This document shows positions 35,101 to 43,981 of a stretch of 52,500 nucleotides of DNA, in pieces (the stretch's first letter is position 1; each line of letters opens with the position of its first letter). The stretch is from the NCBI GenBank assembly GCA_035439485.1, contig DAORKI010000013.1:1-52500 (forward strand). The letters run 5' to 3'. The DNA comes from CAIKXD01 sp035439485 (GTDB lineage: Bacteria; Bacteroidota; Bacteroidia; UBA4408). A program made the translations under genes and the position numbers. Under the pieces are notes generated by a model. The model saw only the letters and a list, made by a program, of their open reading frames with translations. It made no database searches and was not told where the DNA came from.

Positions 35101-38100
35101 TATGCCCACAAATTGTAAAAATTCAGTAGTTCGTTTAATACTGTCAGCCTCTTGTGGTTTCAGCTTCAAAGGTGTACTATAATTTGTATAATCGGGGCGT
35201 AAACTATTTACCGCTTCGGTAGCAGTTGAATTTCTGTCAGTATTAAATCCTTTGAAACTAGCAGTTGCTTTATTTTCAACATTATTATTTGCGATACTGC
35301 TATTGGCCTGCTCTAATAATTTTCGCTGTCGCACTAAAACAACATTTTGGGCGTTCACAGCGGTATTTACTCCCGATTCCTTTTCTTGTAAATTAGGTAA
35401 CAGCAATGCATTATCCTTGCTATCAATTGCCTTTTTATAATCACCTTCAATTTGATTTAAGCTATTTTTAAAGTTTTCTTTATCAACTTCTGGAAGACCC
35501 TGTAATTTTTGATTTAAAGCATTTTGATTTGCGTCATATTCTTTATTATAAATGTTGTAGGCAATGATATTAGCTGCCAGTTTTTTTGAAGTGGCCAATT
35601 CGGTATAACTCTTTTGTAATTCAGAAATGCTTTTAATTTCATTTGGTTCAGTAGCGTTATTCAACAACTTTGCTGTTGAATCGGCCTTTGCTGTAACTTG
35701 CTGATATTGAATTAATAATGCTTCTTTTTTATTTTCATCAGTCGAAGCTATATAATCTGAGTAATTTTCTATTTTTTGATTTGGAACAATCCCATTTTGG
35801 GAAGTGGAATTATTCGATTTATTGTCATTCACTTTTGCAACTTGCTCACTTTTTGTTTCATTAGCAGCAACATTTTTTTGGCCGCTAAATTGAGCATCCA
35901 ATTTTTGTTTGTCTTCCTTTGCAAGTTCTGGCAGATTGCTTGTATTTTCACCTGCAATTTCATTCAGGATTTCTTTATTTATTTTAGCCTCTTCTTCTAA
36001 TGCAATTGATTCTTCTTTAAGTTTTGCGACTTTGCCGTCAATTCCTTCTAACTCCTTTTGCTTTTGTGTTCTTGCGGCTAAAACTTCTTTTAATTTGTTT
36101 TCGTTAGCATCTTTTACTGAATCATTCTTAGCTTTTAAAATTTCTTCACGAGCAATTTTTTCATCAAACATACTCTCTTGAATTTCAGCTTTTAAATCGT
36201 TTTTCCTTTCTTCCAATCGTGAAGCTTCTGCCGATTTTTCTTGCGATTGTTTTACCAAAATATCAGGATTGTTACTTTTTGTAGTATTCTGATTTTTCTC
36301 TAATTCTTTACTTTGTTTTTCGAGTTTTTCGAGTGCCTCAGTAGAATTTGATTTAACTGCCAATTCCAAGTCATTCGCATATTGTTCGGCCATATTGGCT
36401 TCAGCTTGTTTAGCATCAGCCTCAGTTTCCAAATCCTTAGCCAGGTTATAGGCAACAACAGCTTGTTGTGATAAAACATCGCCATCTTTTTTTGCCTTAC
36501 TTGCAACATCAAACTGTAACTGCTTTTCTTCAAGATTTGTAATCGCATTTGCTTGAGATTCGGCATCACTAGCTTCTTTATATTTCTTTTGAGCAGCATT
36601 ATTTTTTAAATTGGCAAATGCATATGCTTGTCGTGATTTATCTCTTGTGTCATCAGCTTCTTTTTGAGTTTCCTTTGCATCCTCTTTAGCAATAGTAACT
36701 ATTTCAGAATTATTAATCCCCGTTGCTTTTGTATTGCTTGCCACCTTAGTATCTGCAGAAGTAGTATTGGTGGATGAATTATTTTGATTGTTGCCTTGTT
36801 TATTATCCACCTTTGCTGTTTCTTTATTTTCTGTTTGCGTGTTGGCAGAATTTGCTTGTTTTTCTTTATCAGGGCTTGATTGAGTAATGTTTTCTTGATA
36901 TGCATTTCTATTTGAAAGCACTTTGTTATCGGCAACAGTTTTATTAGACGCTTCTGAAATAATTCCTGCTTGAATTTGCTCATCATAATTTACATCCAAA
37001 TTAGCTCTTTCTTTAAAAAGTTCAGCAGTGGCCAACGCATTATTTTCTACGGTGTCACTAAAGAAATTATAAATAACCATAGTAGTAGCACCATCTTTTT
37101 TCTTTAACTGAATTTCTTGCCTTAATGGTCGTAATTCCTTTAATGGTGGAATCTCGACAAATTGGGTTATAGGTGGTGTGCCTGATTGCTCTACAGTAAA
37201 TTCATATTTGGTGCCGTTGTTTAAATTCAATCGATATTTTCCATCTCTATCTGAACTATTGAACGTACCGATAAACTTACCTGTTTGAACATTTTTAATT
37301 GAAATTTTTGCTGCCAAATTAACTGGCAAAGCATCACTCAACACTTTTCCCTTTATGATAGCAGCTGTAACAGGAACACGTTCAGTTTTAACTTTGAATA
37401 CCACAATTCTTCCATCGGCACTATTACGTTTTGACGAAAAATAGGCAAAGTCACTTTCAGGGTCAGTAACATACTGAATGTCGTCATCAGGGGTATTAAC
37501 AGCAAAATCAAGATTTTGAGGTTTATTCCATTCACCTGAAGGATTCAATTCAGATTTAAAAACATCATAACCACCCATGCTATTGTGTCCTTTACTACAA
37601 AAATAAAGCGTTTTACCATCTGGGGTGATGTATGGAAAATCCTCATCATATTGCGTATTGATTGAAGGTCCTAAATTCACAGGCTGTCCCCATGTAAAGT
37701 TAGGTAGCTTACTAATTTTATATATATCGCGTCCGTTTTTTCCATCGGCACCGTAGCTGCTATAATAAATTTCTTGACTTGTTTGACGAATAACTACAGT
37801 TGATTGATCCTTTTTCTTCACATCAAAAGGTGTTTTTAAATCATCGGGTTTCACTACTAATTTAGCACCAATTTTATTTAAATCATAAGCCCTAAAATAC
37901 TCTGTGCTATTCAATTCTTTCTTTTCTACAACTGTTAAATCGGTTACATTTCTTAATAAACTTTTACCATTTTCACATTGTCTTATTTGCAAGTCTACTT
38001 CAAGTTTGGTTGATGTTTTACTTTTCTTTTGTTTAAAAATATTGTATTGAGCTATGGCTTCATCAAAACGGTAGTTTAGATGATAAGCTTTGCCAAGATG

Positions 38101-38412
38101 ATAATAAATATCATCATCAACCTCATCTTTACCCACAGCAAAGGTTAAATAGGGCAATGGTTTTTCTTTATTCTCCTTAGCGTATAGAAGGCAAACTCCA
38201 TACTTATAATTAAAATTAGGATCCTTTGGATATAAACTCAAAAGCTGAGAATATAATGGCAAAGCTGCTGCAAACTCGTCATCTTTAAAAAGATTTTCAG
38301 CTTGTTTGCGCAATTCTTTTTCAGAACCGAAATTATTTTGTGCCAGGGCAAAAAAATTGATCAACAACAAAAGGAAAAGTGCTAATATTAATCCATTCTT
38401 TTTTTCTTTCAT
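32134..38412 (-). CDS. giant PorE-like protein with coiled-coil region and three SPOR-like domains
   Basis: A 2092-residue exported protein; signal peptide 1-24 (ending ALAQ). Order: TPRs (about 30-140); a PD40/WD40-like propeller (about 205-345, with DEDFPYITPDGKTLYFCSKG); a carboxypeptidase-regulatory-like domain (about 350-440); charged coiled coil (about 570-850); three related coiled-coil modules at about 1088-1215, 1307-1430 and 1540-1660 joined by Asn/Ser/Gln-rich linkers; then three SPOR-like domains starting near 1711, 1869 and 2003 (FKVQIGAF, YTVQVGVY, YKVQLGAF), the last at the C-terminus. TPR-PD40-CRD is the PorE layout, but PorE ends in an OmpA-like domain; here SPOR-like domains may bind peptidoglycan instead. 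It is downstream of plsY. Role inferred: an envelope-spanning tether or T9SS accessory factor. Confidence 0.85.
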   Translation of the reverse strand: MKEKKNGLILALFLLLLINFFALAQNNFGSEKELRKQAENLFKDDEFAAALPLYSQLLSLYPKDPNFNYKYGVCLLYAKENKEKPLPYLTFAVGKDEVDDDIYYHLGKAYHLNYRFDEAIAQYNIFKQKKSKTSTKLEVDLQIRQCENGKSLLRNVTDLTVVEKKELNSTEYFRAYDLNKIGAKLVVKPDDLKTPFDVKKKDQSTVVIRQTSQEIYYSSYGADGKNGRDIYKISKLPNFTWGQPVNLGPSINTQYDEDFPYITPDGKTLYFCSKGHNSMGGYDVFKSELNPSGEWNKPQNLDFAVNTPDDDIQYVTDPESDFAYFSSKRNSADGRIVVFKVKTERVPVTAAIIKGKVLSDALPVNLAAKISIKNVQTGKFIGTFNSSDRDGKYRLNLNNGTKYEFTVEQSGTPPITQFVEIPPLKELRPLRQEIQLKKKDGATTMVIYNFFSDTVENNALATAELFKERANLDVNYDEQIQAGIISEASNKTVADNKVLSNRNAYQENITQSSPDKEKQANSANTQTENKETAKVDNKQGNNQNNSSTNTTSADTKVASNTKATGINNSEIVTIAKEDAKETQKEADDTRDKSRQAYAFANLKNNAAQKKYKEASDAESQANAITNLEEKQLQFDVASKAKKDGDVLSQQAVVAYNLAKDLETEADAKQAEANMAEQYANDLELAVKSNSTEALEKLEKQSKELEKNQNTTKSNNPDILVKQSQEKSAEASRLEERKNDLKAEIQESMFDEKIAREEILKAKNDSVKDANENKLKEVLAARTQKQKELEGIDGKVAKLKEESIALEEEAKINKEILNEIAGENTSNLPELAKEDKQKLDAQFSGQKNVAANETKSEQVAKVNDNKSNNSTSQNGIVPNQKIENYSDYIASTDENKKEALLIQYQQVTAKADSTAKLLNNATEPNEIKSISELQKSYTELATSKKLAANIIAYNIYNKEYDANQNALNQKLQGLPEVDKENFKNSLNQIEGDYKKAIDSKDNALLLPNLQEKESGVNTAVNAQNVVLVRQRKLLEQANSSIANNNVENKATASFKGFNTDRNSTATEAVNSLRPDYTNYSTPLKLKPQEADSIKRTTEFLQFVGIVEKAKSLEDAADKKAKEYTNTKAQGEEKVIESQQLIDLASEEKKKSKKQALAEEAIRVDNEGKDLLIKADTLKMQAQNDMLKSAAIKAEADKFMAKLNKSQQDKIVAVYQNQIIIPDETIASSAETTNNSEIEKNTAKEANKSNVASNNNIQKQEANNKSTKSEPSKQSETKVETAVNENSSTTQETKKEVAVVAKTKDKESVLKEIKASPEYIAYASIKNEVETLKVEASQKRAEADTMKIQAQRDAMNSNDLFEFAAAQPKKKDRKAAQLKAEEMDRVARENQIKADSLNTLAEKSETAARMKQYEADNYLRKFDEVKSKTLLMAYNNAVPEELLKADEPVSTPVASNNKVPNSNKNASETSNKQSEQTAGNNSKTQNILNQNKVAENSNKQNEIAQNNKLENKTNLANENKVEQNTIEPVVLSKPPKPDVKTTPEYNNYINLKNEAEQAQVEATTWKARVDSTRALSAQKLEESNNKLEEAASLKKRKRKPLVKEAAELDYESQLQARSADSLNVFANQANKKANDKKAAAEGYLSSIDKELSLRIMRSIQGIPEPVEVETAVASSENNANSNASNERNQSITLGINNNKPHSTTNKIKMNEPLPDGLIFKVQIGAFNKPVADNSFGSVSPVTAETLPNSNLIRYTAGLFRAFDEAANARKELNKLNYKDAFVVAYCYGKRMSVTEARALIASGKDCKNGGATSYNQNTIASNNSNNLNTRTSVSSNASNNTTNVTENANVNSTLQIKQGETLPQQDIQVIKGLLYTVQVGVYSKPVKAGQLYNITPLYYELNQKGQYRYTSGVYNDVREATKAKDVIVQIGVSDAFVSAYINGKRIPMEQAAAMEAQQGKSIFAQIPGMNVQPKTIAVSNSIEQKASIPQETKIVNPPLNNTPTNIVYKVQLGAFRNEVPVEIMNKYLTIADKGIANFKSGDLTIYTVGNFKDAASAEIVKVEVISKGINDAFVIALNNGEKISLDEAKKLGGK

Positions 38413-38456
38413 TTATTTTAATTTTTCATTAAAAAATTGCAACTACAGCGCTCTAA

Positions 38457-39164
38457 TTAACTATGATCAGTTTGCTGCAAGTTGGCTTCTTCTTTTGCCT
38501 TTCTTTTAAATAAATTAACTTTGTTTTCTTTCTTAGCTAACAATCTCTCGATATTTTTTTGATGTGTAATAATAACAGCCACACTTATCATAAGCGCAAA
38601 AACCACCATCGCGGGTTGCGAAGTTTTTGAAATTACCATAACCACCACTGGAAAAAACAAACCTGCTAAAATTGAACTTAATGAAACATAACCACTTATA
38701 ACAAAAACCAACACAAAAACACCAATTGACATTAAAGCTGCTTCATGGTTTAAAGCCAAAATGATGCCTAATAAAGTTGCCACACCTTTTCCGCCTTTAA
38801 AGCCAACATAAATTGGAAAAACGTGACCTAGTAAAGCACAAATTCCTAATCTAATTTTAAGATTAAATAATTCATCAACACTTTGACCACTTTCATATAA
38901 AACATAAAAAAGTTTAACTGCAATCCAACCTTTCAATATATCAACAATTAATACGATAATACCCAATTTTTTTCCAAATATCCTGAAGGTATTTGTGGCG
39001 CCAGCATTTCCACTTCCATGTTCTCTAATGTCAATTCCATGATAAAATTTCCCCAGCCAAACCGATGTTGGTATAGAACCTATCAAGTAGGCAAACACAA
39101 GTGCTAAAATATTTATAGGTGTAATGAGCACAAATTGGTGAATAAATATGGGCAAAATTAGCAA
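38457..39164 (-). CDS. plsY: glycerol-3-phosphate acyltransferase PlsY
   Basis: Inner-membrane enzyme that acylates glycerol-3-phosphate from acyl-phosphate, the first step of phospholipid synthesis. Multi-pass protein with the three PlsY motifs: YLIGSIPTSVW, GSGNAGATNTFR and GHVFPIYVGFKGGKGVAT. The C-terminus has a charged tail. Up to 235 residues from ATG 39164; however a full -7 box (CAAAATTA on the plus strand, 39153-39160) lies just downstream of that ATG, so GTG 39131 (224 residues, start MLITPINILAL) is more like the family N-terminus. No PlsX is in the window. It leads the minus-strand run that continues to mltG. Confidence 0.9.
   Translation of the reverse strand: MLILPIFIHQFVLITPINILALVFAYLIGSIPTSVWLGKFYHGIDIREHGSGNAGATNTFRIFGKKLGIIVLIVDILKGWIAVKLFYVLYESGQSVDELFNLKIRLGICALLGHVFPIYVGFKGGKGVATLLGIILALNHEAALMSIGVFVLVFVISGYVSLSSILAGLFFPVVVMVISKTSQPAMVVFALMISVAVIITHQKNIERLLAKKENKVNLFKRKAKEEANLQQTDHS
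39153..39160 (-). promoter_or_regulatory. -7 box candidate for plsY
   Basis: On the minus strand TAATTTTG matches TAnnTTTG fully and is followed by C. No -33 element at the usual distance. If used, translation starts at GTG 39131. Confidence 0.35.
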
Positions 39165-39348
39165 TAATTTAAAATTTGAGGCTGCTGCTTTGCCAAGCTA
39201 TCAACAAGACTATGTTAAAAGAGTTAAATTATTAAATTCCAACAATGTTCCGAATTATTCTTTTAATGTTGAATAAATGGATTAAACGTGCTATTTAGAC
39301 ACTTTTTTAGCACAATACCTTCAAATTATATTGCTTTTGCACCTATAA

Positions 39349-39681
39349 CTACCATTTTTTAAACATGAAAAAAACCGCCAAAATCAAACAAAGGAATGCT
39401 ACAATGTAGTTCCATTTAATGGTTTCATTCATCATGTACACCGCAAATAAGGCAAAAACTGTTAAACTTATTACCTCTTGTAAGGTTCTTAATTGAAACA
39501 ATGAAAAATAATTGCTCCCAATTCGGTTAGCAGGTACTTGCAAGCAATATTCAAAAAAGGCAATAACCCAGCTTATAATCACCACCTTCCATAAAACCTG
39601 CTCTTTAAATTTGAGATGTCCGTACCAAGCAAAAGTCATAAAAATATTAGATGCAGTGAGTAATGCAATAGTTTTAAACAT
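39349..39681 (-). CDS. DMT-family (DUF486) small membrane protein
   Basis: A 110-residue integral membrane protein with four predicted helices, matching the DUF486 group within the drug/metabolite transporter-like families: MTFAWYGHLKF near the N-terminus, IISWVIAFFEYCLQVPANRIG in the middle, and FQLRTLQEVISL. The substrate is unknown; such four-helix proteins would have to dimerise. An in-frame TTG seven codons earlier (39702) lies inside the -7 box, so ATG 39681 (MFKTIALL) is the start. It is divergent from the Wzc-like gene, with both promoters in the 100-base gap. Confidence 0.85.
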   Translation of the reverse strand: MFKTIALLTASNIFMTFAWYGHLKFKEQVLWKVVIISWVIAFFEYCLQVPANRIGSNYFSLFQLRTLQEVISLTVFALFAVYMMNETIKWNYIVAFLCLILAVFFMFKKW

Positions 39682-39699
39682 ATTTTTTAAATTAAAATG

Positions 39700-39707
39700 C
39701 AAAGATA
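39700..39707 (-). promoter_or_regulatory. -7 box of the DUF486 gene
   Basis: TATCTTTG (39707-39700 on the minus strand) followed by C is a full TAnnTTTG match about 18 bases before ATG 39681. Confidence 0.5.
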
Positions 39708-39754
39708 TTTAATTACTATTATTGTTCAATAAGATGCTGTTTAAGTACAATTAG

Positions 39755-39762
39755 TATATTTG
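39755..39762 (+). promoter_or_regulatory. -7 box of the Wzc-like gene
   Basis: TATATTTG followed by C is a full TAnnTTTG match 20 bases before the GTG start. The nearest TTG (39723-39725) is 29 bases upstream, further than usual. Confidence 0.5.
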
Positions 39763-39782
39763 CCCAAATTTTAATAAATCAC

Positions 39783-42125
39783 GTGAGTAACGAAAAAACA
39801 GATTCAATAATTGACATTAATGATTTAAAGGCGCTTTGGAGAACCTTTGTAAAAAATTGGTATATCATTATATCCTGTTTAATTGTTGCCTACATTTCTG
39901 CATATTTTTACACCTATAAGTTGACAGATATTTACGCTGCATCAACCCAAATTTTACTTAAGTCTAATGATGCTTATGACTCACAAAGCATTATTCAATC
40001 GGGTACGCAACAACTTGGCTACAAAGATTATAGCGAAAACTATAATGCTATGCGTGTCATTAAATCATATGATTTAATTAAGAAAACTGTTGATAAGCTT
40101 GATTTAGATGTGTCATACTATATAAAAGGACGCATTCGTACAAAAGAGTTATATGATGATGTGCCATTTAAAATAAGCTTTACTGCAGTAAAGCCACTTT
40201 TATTTGAACAATATATTGAGTTTAAAATATTGAATATCAGTAAATATTCAATGAAATATATGTTAGGTGAAACTGAAATTGTAAAAGAAGGTTATTTCAA
40301 TAAAAGATTGATTACAGAAGATTTCAGCATTTTAGTTACAAAATCATCTGCCATCCAATCACTTACTGAAAATCAAATTAAAGATGTTGATTATTTAGTT
40401 CAATTTCATAACAGGAGCTCATTAGTAAGAAAATATCAACAAGCCATTATGGTTGAAATTCCTGAATATAGTGGCATTGTTCAGGTAACTGTCGAAGACA
40501 TCATTCCTAAAAGAGCTATCACTTTTTTAGATACTTTAGGAAAGGTATATATTGATATTACGCTTAATTCAAAATTAGATATTAATAGTAGGACGCTTTC
40601 TTATATTGAAAAACAGTTAGAAGAGCTTACACAAATGATGACTGCTATTGAGGATAGATTGCAAAACTACAAACAATCAGAGTCGATATTAGATCTTAGC
40701 AAAGAAGAAGAAAGTTATTTTGAGCAATTGGTTTTGAACCAAACCGAATTAAATAAACTTGATTTAATGGAAGCATCATTTAATTCCATTGAAAAATATA
40801 TTATAGAAGATAAAGACCCAGAATTAGTTCCTCCTACTATATTTTTACCTTCATCAGATCAGACCTTTGCCAATAATGTAACCGATTTGTATAATTTACA
40901 AATGGAAAGAAACAAGGCCAAATTTTCGGGAACACCAACAAGTCCAACCATAATAGCGCTTGACAAACAACTTTCAAATAAAAAATTAAGCATTTTAAAT
41001 TACATTAATAATTCCAGAACTGCAATTAATTCTCAAAAAGAAGCTTTAAAAAAACAAGTAGGGAGATTTGAGGGGAAAATAAGTAATATACCTATTAAGC
41101 AAAGAGAATTATTAAATATTGAAAGAAATTTGGAGGTGAATCAAAAAATGTATTCATTTCTTTTACAAAAAAAGGCCGAAAATACAATTGCTCGAGCAGG
41201 TATTGTGCCACAAAGTAAAATAATTGAATCGGCATTATCGATGGGAATCGTAAAACCCAACAAAGCCAAAATTACCTATACATTTATTGGGGTGGGATTT
41301 TTAGTAAGTTTATTGATTATTTTCATAAGAATTTCTTTTTATGAAACTGTTGAAACATTAGAAGAATTAAAACAAAAAACTGCACTTACTGTGCTCGGAG
41401 AAGTAATGTTTGCAGATAATTTCTCTAATGTAGATAAAGCTATTAATAATGATCCAAGGTCAGCTGTGACAGAATCATTTAGAACATTGCGCACAAATTT
41501 GCAGTTCATGAATAACTCAGAAAATAACTGCCAGATTTATTTGCTTACTTCCAATCATCCAAGTGAAGGTAAAACGTTTTGCGCTGTCAACATTGGGTCT
41601 TTATTAGCCAAAGGAGGTAGAAAAGTATTAATTCTTGAACTAGATTTACATAAACCAAGGGTATATAAAGCCTTAGGGTTATCAAATGAAAAGCCAGGTA
41701 TTACAAGTATTTTGGTTGGAAAAGGAAATCCTGCTGATTTTGTTCAAAATACCGAAGTTGAAAATCTTGATGTATTACTTTCTGGCGCTGCAGCGCCAAA
41801 TGCATCTGAATTAATATTGAGTAAAAACATGAATTCCATAATTAATTTTGGCAAGGAGCATTATGATTATATTATCATTGATACTCCTCCAGTTTCATTA
41901 ATTTCTGATGCCATTGTGTTAATGAAATTAGCTGATGTTAATATTTTTGTAATGAACACCAAGTATCCTTTTAGAGATAGTTTGAACAATGCTCAAGATA
42001 TTGCAAAATCACACAATCCAAATCATTTTTGTCTAGTGTTAAATAGTGTAAAAAAGGTAAAAAGTAATTATTATTATAGGAGATATGGAGCTGCCTATAA
42101 AGCATACTCCGATATTAAGTCGTAG
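39783..42125 (+). CDS. Wzc-like polysaccharide co-polymerase / tyrosine autokinase
   Basis: Inner-membrane protein of 780 residues that controls export and chain length of exopolysaccharide. Order: cytoplasmic N-terminus, TM1 (about 23-43), a Wzz-type periplasmic domain with coiled coils (about 45-490), TM2 (about 498-518), and a cytoplasmic BY-kinase domain. Walker A is PSEGKT (593-598), Walker A' is ILELDLHKPR, Walker B is YIIIDTPP (about 695-702). The C-terminal tail is Tyr-rich (NYYYRRYGAAYKAY), the usual autophosphorylation cluster. Walker A' has ELD in place of the common DxD, so activity should not be assumed identical. It starts at GTG and is followed 11 bases later by an ABC exporter. 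Confidence 0.9.
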   Translation: MSNEKTDSIIDINDLKALWRTFVKNWYIIISCLIVAYISAYFYTYKLTDIYAASTQILLKSNDAYDSQSIIQSGTQQLGYKDYSENYNAMRVIKSYDLIKKTVDKLDLDVSYYIKGRIRTKELYDDVPFKISFTAVKPLLFEQYIEFKILNISKYSMKYMLGETEIVKEGYFNKRLITEDFSILVTKSSAIQSLTENQIKDVDYLVQFHNRSSLVRKYQQAIMVEIPEYSGIVQVTVEDIIPKRAITFLDTLGKVYIDITLNSKLDINSRTLSYIEKQLEELTQMMTAIEDRLQNYKQSESILDLSKEEESYFEQLVLNQTELNKLDLMEASFNSIEKYIIEDKDPELVPPTIFLPSSDQTFANNVTDLYNLQMERNKAKFSGTPTSPTIIALDKQLSNKKLSILNYINNSRTAINSQKEALKKQVGRFEGKISNIPIKQRELLNIERNLEVNQKMYSFLLQKKAENTIARAGIVPQSKIIESALSMGIVKPNKAKITYTFIGVGFLVSLLIIFIRISFYETVETLEELKQKTALTVLGEVMFADNFSNVDKAINNDPRSAVTESFRTLRTNLQFMNNSENNCQIYLLTSNHPSEGKTFCAVNIGSLLAKGGRKVLILELDLHKPRVYKALGLSNEKPGITSILVGKGNPADFVQNTEVENLDVLLSGAAAPNASELILSKNMNSIINFGKEHYDYIIIDTPPVSLISDAIVLMKLADVNIFVMNTKYPFRDSLNNAQDIAKSHNPNHFCLVLNSVKKVKSNYYYRRYGAAYKAYSDIKS

Positions 42126-42136
42126 AGCCCAGTTAT

Positions 42137-43930
42137 ATGAAGAAATTTCTCCTAAAAAATATTGTATTTTCAACTATTAAAGACATTAATAGCATTCTTT
42201 TTCCTCAACACAAAAAAAGAGTGGTGTTAATGATTTTTCTTATTTTGTGTGGAGGAATACTTGATGTATTAGGACTTGCAGCGATATTGCCAGTAGCGAA
42301 TTTAGTTTTTGACCCAACAAATATTCACAAAAGTCATGTTGTGCATTCCATATTTGTAAACCTTGGTTTCGAAAGTGATAGCAATTTTCTTTATTTTATT
42401 TTGATTTGCTTTTGGTTTATTTTTTTATTTAAAAACACTGCAGCTGCTACCATTAGCTATTTACAATCTAAATTTTCATACGGTGTTGCTGCTGATATTT
42501 CTCAAAAACAATTTGAAAATATCATGAATCATGATTTGCAATACTTTAACGACCACAATAGCACTAATTTGGTTCGGAATATTCAAATTATGCCTTTCCA
42601 TTTTTCTACCTATTTACTATTGCCAACTTTAATTTTAATGTCAGAAATAGTGGTATTAGTAATAATTCTTACAGCAATTTCATTATACAACATTACTGTT
42701 ATTGGATTAATGGTGGTTACACTAACTCCTTCTTTTATACTTACTTATAAGCTGATAAAAAGTAGAACTCAATTTTATGAAAAAGAAAGAAATCGCTTAA
42801 ATACAGAGCTGACCAAACAAGCCTATCAAACCATACACGGCTACATTGATGTGAAGCTATTTAACAAAGAAAAGTTTTTCATGTCGATTTTTAAAGTAAA
42901 TCAAGCCAAATTTAAACGGGTATTTACAAATGCTTTTACTTTAAATTTAGTGCCAAGCAAAATAATAGAACTAACTGCAATAAGTGCTGTTATTATTATG
43001 TTTGCTTATACTTTGTATAGTCCTGAAGCCAAAGGAAGTATTTCGGTGATGTTACCATTATTTATAGCAGCTGCTTATCGTGTTATGCCATCTATGAATA
43101 GGATGTTAATTGCTTTGGGCAGTATTAAAGGCTTTCAATATGTTATTCAAATTGTTAAAGATGGTTTACAACCCATTCCAAATACCAGCGACCACAGCAG
43201 CAAACAAGTGCTTAGTTTTGAAAAAAATATAGAGTTTAAAGCAGTTTCATATAAGTATCCCAGTGGCAAAAAATTGTCCGTAGATTCTCTAAATATGAAT
43301 GTTACTAAGGGCCAAAAGGTTGGAATTATAGGTAAATCGGGCTCCGGAAAAACTACTATAATCAATATATTATTACGCTTTTTAAAAGAACAGCAAGGGG
43401 GACTTTATGTGGATAATAAAAAAATTACCGTTGATGAAGAAAATCAATGGCGTCAGTTGATAGGTTATGTTAAGCAAAGTGTGTTTATAATTGATGGCGA
43501 TTTTTATGAAAATATTGCCTTTGGTGTTGCCAAAGAAGATATAGATAACGAAAAGTTAAATAGGGTTTTAAAACTATCTAAACTTGACGAAGTAGTTGAT
43601 AAATCGCCATTAGGACTTGCCTCAAACATTGGTGAAAATGGCACAAAATTATCAGGTGGACAGCGACAAAGAATTGCCATTGCTAGAGCATTATATAAAG
43701 ATGCGCAAATACTTGTTTTTGATGAAGCCACCAGTGCACTTGATACACAAACCGAAAAAGAAATCACCGAATCAATTGAAGCCATTTCAAAGGAAAATAA
43801 AACTATGTTTATCATTGCACATAGAATTACAACGCTTAAAAACTGTGATGTTATTTACGAAATGGAAGATGGGAAAATAATTAACACCTACAATTACGAT
43901 GAAATTGCCAAAACAATTTTAGAAGATTAG
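42137..43930 (+). CDS. ABC exporter, fused permease-ATPase (lipid-linked sugar flippase-like)
   Basis: A 597-residue half-transporter of the MsbA/PglK type: six TM helices in residues 20-320 and a nucleotide-binding domain in 350-590. Walker A is GKSGSGKTT (399-407), the signature LSGGQRQRIAIARAL starts at 505, Walker B is ILVFDEATSALD (about 530-541), and the H-loop is FIIAHRITTLKNC. Position 11 bases after the Wzc-like kinase suggests that it flips a lipid-linked oligosaccharide or exports a product of the same pathway; PglK does this in other bacteria. Substrate unproven. No polymerase gene is adjacent. Confidence 0.9.
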   Translation: MKKFLLKNIVFSTIKDINSILFPQHKKRVVLMIFLILCGGILDVLGLAAILPVANLVFDPTNIHKSHVVHSIFVNLGFESDSNFLYFILICFWFIFLFKNTAAATISYLQSKFSYGVAADISQKQFENIMNHDLQYFNDHNSTNLVRNIQIMPFHFSTYLLLPTLILMSEIVVLVIILTAISLYNITVIGLMVVTLTPSFILTYKLIKSRTQFYEKERNRLNTELTKQAYQTIHGYIDVKLFNKEKFFMSIFKVNQAKFKRVFTNAFTLNLVPSKIIELTAISAVIIMFAYTLYSPEAKGSISVMLPLFIAAAYRVMPSMNRMLIALGSIKGFQYVIQIVKDGLQPIPNTSDHSSKQVLSFEKNIEFKAVSYKYPSGKKLSVDSLNMNVTKGQKVGIIGKSGSGKTTIINILLRFLKEQQGGLYVDNKKITVDEENQWRQLIGYVKQSVFIIDGDFYENIAFGVAKEDIDNEKLNRVLKLSKLDEVVDKSPLGLASNIGENGTKLSGGQRQRIAIARALYKDAQILVFDEATSALDTQTEKEITESIEAISKENKTMFIIAHRITTLKNCDVIYEMEDGKIINTYNYDEIAKTILED

Positions 43931-43981
43931 TTTAACCAAAGGCAATAAGTTTTAATGGAATACTCCTATTTCAGCTTTATA

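Noticed and set aside
36300..36599. Open frame of about 99 codons inside the giant gene, same strand, other frame
   Set aside because: It is a shadow of the biased Lys/Glu/Ala coding sequence of the 2092-residue protein, with no start context of its own.
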